Below, in pieces: positions 7,193-8,485 of a stretch of DNA of 8,485 nucleotides. The notes under the pieces were generated by a model, which saw nothing but the letters and a program-made list of their open reading frames with translations, was not told the DNA's origin and ran no database searches. How positions within the stretch are numbered: the stretch's first letter is position 1; every line of letters starts with the position of its first letter. Location of the stretch: NCBI GenBank assembly GCA_964563925.1, contig CAZLZD010000100.1:1-8485 (forward strand), given 5' to 3'. The position numbers and the translations under genes were made by a program. The DNA comes from JAUILA01 sp964563925 (GTDB lineage Bacteria > Bacteroidota > Bacteroidia > Cytophagales > Cyclobacteriaceae).

Positions 7193-7720
7193 TTACATCG
7201 CGGCAGAATCCGCCATGACCGGACTGAAGCTGGCTGCTTCGTTGGTGTAGGTAATAACCCATGAACCATCCATTTTCTCAAAAAGCATCGTTGCCGCAAA
7301 AGGCTCCAGGTGCAGCGAAGTACCATCCTTCATGTTGGCGTCTGCAGACCCGGAATAAGTGGCCAGCACCGTTTTATCGTCAATAAATTTAAACAGCAAG
7401 GCTTTTTCAGTGAATTTCTGAGAATCTATCATATCAAAATACTCCTTGCTGAACGCCCAATAAGCTTCGTAATCCAGCACCTCCCCGTTTGATACACCGA
7501 TAAATTCAGGATGGTCCAGGTAGGGTGCAAGCGCCCCTTCCAGCGTACCGTTCTCACTGTTGGCTACGATCTGGTCATCTATAACCTGGCGGATTTCCGA
7601 TTTGATGGTTTCCTTTTCAGCATCCGTAAGCGCCGGGGTGCTTCCATCTTCAGGAGCAGCCGGATTACATGAAATCACAAGAACAGTGCATAAGAAAAGA
7701 AGTGATACGCGTAAGATCAT
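7193..7720 (-). CDS. SnoaL/DUF4440-like lipoprotein (NTF2-like fold)
   Basis: This leftward gene encodes 175 residues. A lipoprotein signal (MILRVSLLFLCTVLVIS|C18) ends in a VISC lipobox and is followed by a short Pro/Ala-rich linker. The mature part looks like a cone-shaped NTF2/SnoaL domain. It has an initial amphipathic helix (LTDAEKETIKSEIRQVIDDQ), a central strand pair (DDKTVLATYSGSA) and the late strand DGSWVITYTNEAAS, typical of DUF4440/SnoaL-like proteins. Members include small-molecule-binding and enzymatic forms; no function is assignable here. The frame extends upstream to 7783, but that would place the signal peptide internally, so ATG at 7720 is chosen. Its stop codon is 3 bp from the sulfatase stop in tail-to-tail arrangement. 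It is divergent from the flavoprotein gene, with a 210-bp shared upstream region. Confidence 0.85.
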   Translation of the reverse strand: MILRVSLLFLCTVLVISCNPAAPEDGSTPALTDAEKETIKSEIRQVIDDQIVANSENGTLEGALAPYLDHPEFIGVSNGEVLDYEAYWAFSKEYFDMIDSQKFTEKALLFKFIDDKTVLATYSGSADANMKDGTSLHLEPFAATMLFEKMDGSWVITYTNEAASFSPVMADSAAM

Positions 7721-7774
7721 TGTCGTCAATTTAGGTGGAAGAAGGCTCCAAGAACGAACAATTTTAAGAAGTAT

Positions 7775-7782
7775 CAAATACA
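7775..7782 (-). promoter_or_regulatory. Candidate -7 box of the SnoaL-like lipoprotein gene
   Basis: On the minus strand the sequence reads TGTATTTG, matching the Bacteroidota TAnnTTTG element at five of six fixed positions. It lies about 54 bp upstream of the ATG at 7720. A TTG about 24 bases further upstream is slightly far for a -33 element. The match is better than for the other boxes in the window, but it remains a prediction. Confidence 0.33.
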
Positions 7783-7877
7783 TCGGGGCTGTTTCTTATT
7801 CATTATCAATTGCTTAGTACAATCAATGCATCGCACCCGTGCTTCAAAAGAGCAGAAATCGGATAATTCTGAACATG

Positions 7878-7920
7878 CCCCCGGGGGTAGGTTGTTTAAA
7901 TAATAAAGAGTTTAATTAAA
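7878..7920. promoter_or_regulatory. Two short perfect palindromes upstream of the flavoprotein gene
   Basis: CCCCCGGGGG (7878-7887) is a perfect 10-bp GC-only palindrome. TTTAATTAAA (7911-7920) is a perfect 10-bp AT-only palindrome that ends 10 bp before the ATG at 7931. The stretch between them is strongly AT-rich, as expected of promoter DNA. They could be operator-like sites or part of the core promoter, but no known consensus is recognised. The rest of the divergent region (7721-7877) shows no RNA gene. Confidence 0.25.
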
Positions 7921-7930
7921 GAATACAGAT

Positions 7931-8419
7931 ATGTCTACCCCCGAACATAAACAATTCATTTGGAACCTCATCAAGGAGATAAAAGTAGGAATGCTTGTCA
8001 CCGAAGACGACGATGAAAACGTGCTGCGCGGCCGTCCCATGCACCTGGTGCAGGATGCCTACGATGGCACATTATATTTTTACACGTCTAAAAATGCTTC
8101 GAAGGTCTATGAGATCAAGGACCACCGTGATGTGTGCATTACGTTCAGCGATCCCGGAGACCAGGTATACGTGTCGCTGTCAGGTAAAGCGCATTTAACC
8201 CAGGACCGTGAGCTGATCGACCGCTACTGGAATCCGTGGGCGGAAGCCTGGTTTGAGAATGGCAAGGAAGACGCGGACGTGGCCATGCTTCAGGTGAAAA
8301 TCAATAAAGGCGAACACTGGGATGCGGACGAAAGCAAGCTGGTTCAGGCCATCGAGATCGCCAAGGCAAATGTGACCGAGTCCACTCCCGACCTGGGGGA
8401 GAATGAGAAGTTCGGTTGA
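7931..8419 (+). CDS. Pyridoxamine 5'-phosphate oxidase-like protein, general stress protein 26 type
   Basis: This 162-residue cytoplasmic protein has the split beta-barrel of the flavin-binding PNPOx-like superfamily. It matches the general-stress-protein-26 type rather than true PdxH. Visible blocks are the first barrel strand IKVGMLVTED, then LRGRPMHLVQ (32-41), LYFYTSKNASKVYEI (48-62), which is the usual FMN-phosphate-contact region, and YVSLSGKAHLTQDR (80-93). The family C-terminal signature follows as NPWAEAWFENGKEDAD (101-116) and EHWDADESKL (128-137). The length is normal for the family. Members bind FMN or a related flavin, and many have no known substrate, with redox or stress protection inferred. 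No signal peptide is present. The ATG at 7931 has no Shine-Dalgarno and sits directly behind an AT-rich promoter-like stretch. It is likely a single-gene unit, since an inverted repeat follows its stop. Confidence 0.92.
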   Translation: MSTPEHKQFIWNLIKEIKVGMLVTEDDDENVLRGRPMHLVQDAYDGTLYFYTSKNASKVYEIKDHRDVCITFSDPGDQVYVSLSGKAHLTQDRELIDRYWNPWAEAWFENGKEDADVAMLQVKINKGEHWDADESKLVQAIEIAKANVTESTPDLGENEKFG

Positions 8420-8425
8420 TTGTCG

Positions 8426-8447
8426 ATTCCGGTATGTACCGGAATTT
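8426..8447 (+). terminator. Perfect 9-bp inverted repeat after the flavoprotein gene, terminator-like
   Basis: ATTCCGGTA (8426-8434) and TACCGGAAT (8437-8445) are perfectly complementary around TG. In RNA this would form a stem of about 7 bp with a 6-nt loop. It begins six bases after the TGA stop and ends in TTT, too short for a strong U tract. Factor-assisted or weak intrinsic termination is plausible. The remaining bases to the window end (8448-8485) hold a second copy of CCGGAATTT at 8467-8475 and no gene that can be supported. Confidence 0.45.
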
Positions 8448-8485
8448 AGCGGCAAGACGTTATCTCCCGGAATTTCCCGGCATGA

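Noticed and set aside
7721..7783. N-terminal extension of the SnoaL-like lipoprotein frame
   Set aside because: It would bury the signal peptide and lipobox 21 residues inside the protein, and it overlaps the best -7-like box.
7784..7930. Possible tRNA, small RNA or riboswitch in the divergent intergenic region
   Set aside because: No cloverleaf, T-loop motif or known riboswitch core was found. Only short palindromes such as GCAC-CC-GTGC at 7833-7842 are present.
8482..8485. ATG near the right edge as a start of a further gene
   Set aside because: Only one codon is visible, so coding cannot be judged.
1..8485. CRISPR array, insertion sequence, phage, toxin-antitoxin or defence genes
   Set aside because: No regularly spaced repeats, transposase, integrase or defence-type domains were seen. 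Every large open frame is explained by a household or envelope-type family.

Overview
The window looks like an ordinary chromosomal segment of a member of the Bacteroidota, with fairly balanced to slightly GC-rich base composition (judged by eye, not computed). The reasons are these. None of the six visible gene starts has a recognisable Shine-Dalgarno sequence. Two products carry Bacteroidota-style lipoprotein signals (VYA|C and VIS|C). TA-rich boxes loosely resembling the Bacteroidota -7 element TAnnTTTG lie upstream of several genes. The gene content (IDS-type sulfatase, DUF418 protein, GT-C glycosyltransferase, penicillin-acylase-family lipoprotein, SnoaL-like lipoprotein) is common in that phylum. 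Genus cannot be fixed from this sequence alone.

Layout: five genes run rightward from the left edge. They are (1) the C-terminal end of an alpha/beta hydrolase, cut by the window edge; (2) a multi-pass DUF418/YeiB-type membrane protein; (3) a penicillin-acylase-family Ntn-hydrolase predicted to be a lipoprotein; (4) an ArnT/PMT-like GT-C membrane glycosyltransferase 43 bp behind the acylase; and (5) a secreted type I sulfatase resembling iduronate-2-sulfatase. Tail-to-tail with the sulfatase, only 3 bp away, is a leftward gene for a small lipoprotein with a SnoaL/DUF4440-like fold. A 210-bp divergent intergenic region separates it from a rightward gene for a general-stress-protein-26-type pyridoxamine-phosphate-oxidase-like flavoprotein. 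That gene is followed by a 9-bp perfect inverted repeat near the right edge.

How the genes work together: apart from the two soluble enzymes at the ends, the products are all predicted to act in or outside the inner membrane (membrane protein, GT-C transferase, lipoprotein acylase, exported sulfatase, SnoaL lipoprotein). The short acylase-glycosyltransferase gap suggests cotranscription. An 11-bp identical motif (GTATATTGACC) just upstream of both the acylase and the sulfatase may mean separate but similar promoters. No shared pathway can be proved. There is no SusC/SusD pair, sulfatase maturase, mobile element, CRISPR array, RNA gene or phage gene here, and I found no convincing new biological system. 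The most useful points are the start-site corrections, the repeated promoter-like motif, and the acylase and sulfatase whose active sites look complete but whose substrates are unknown.
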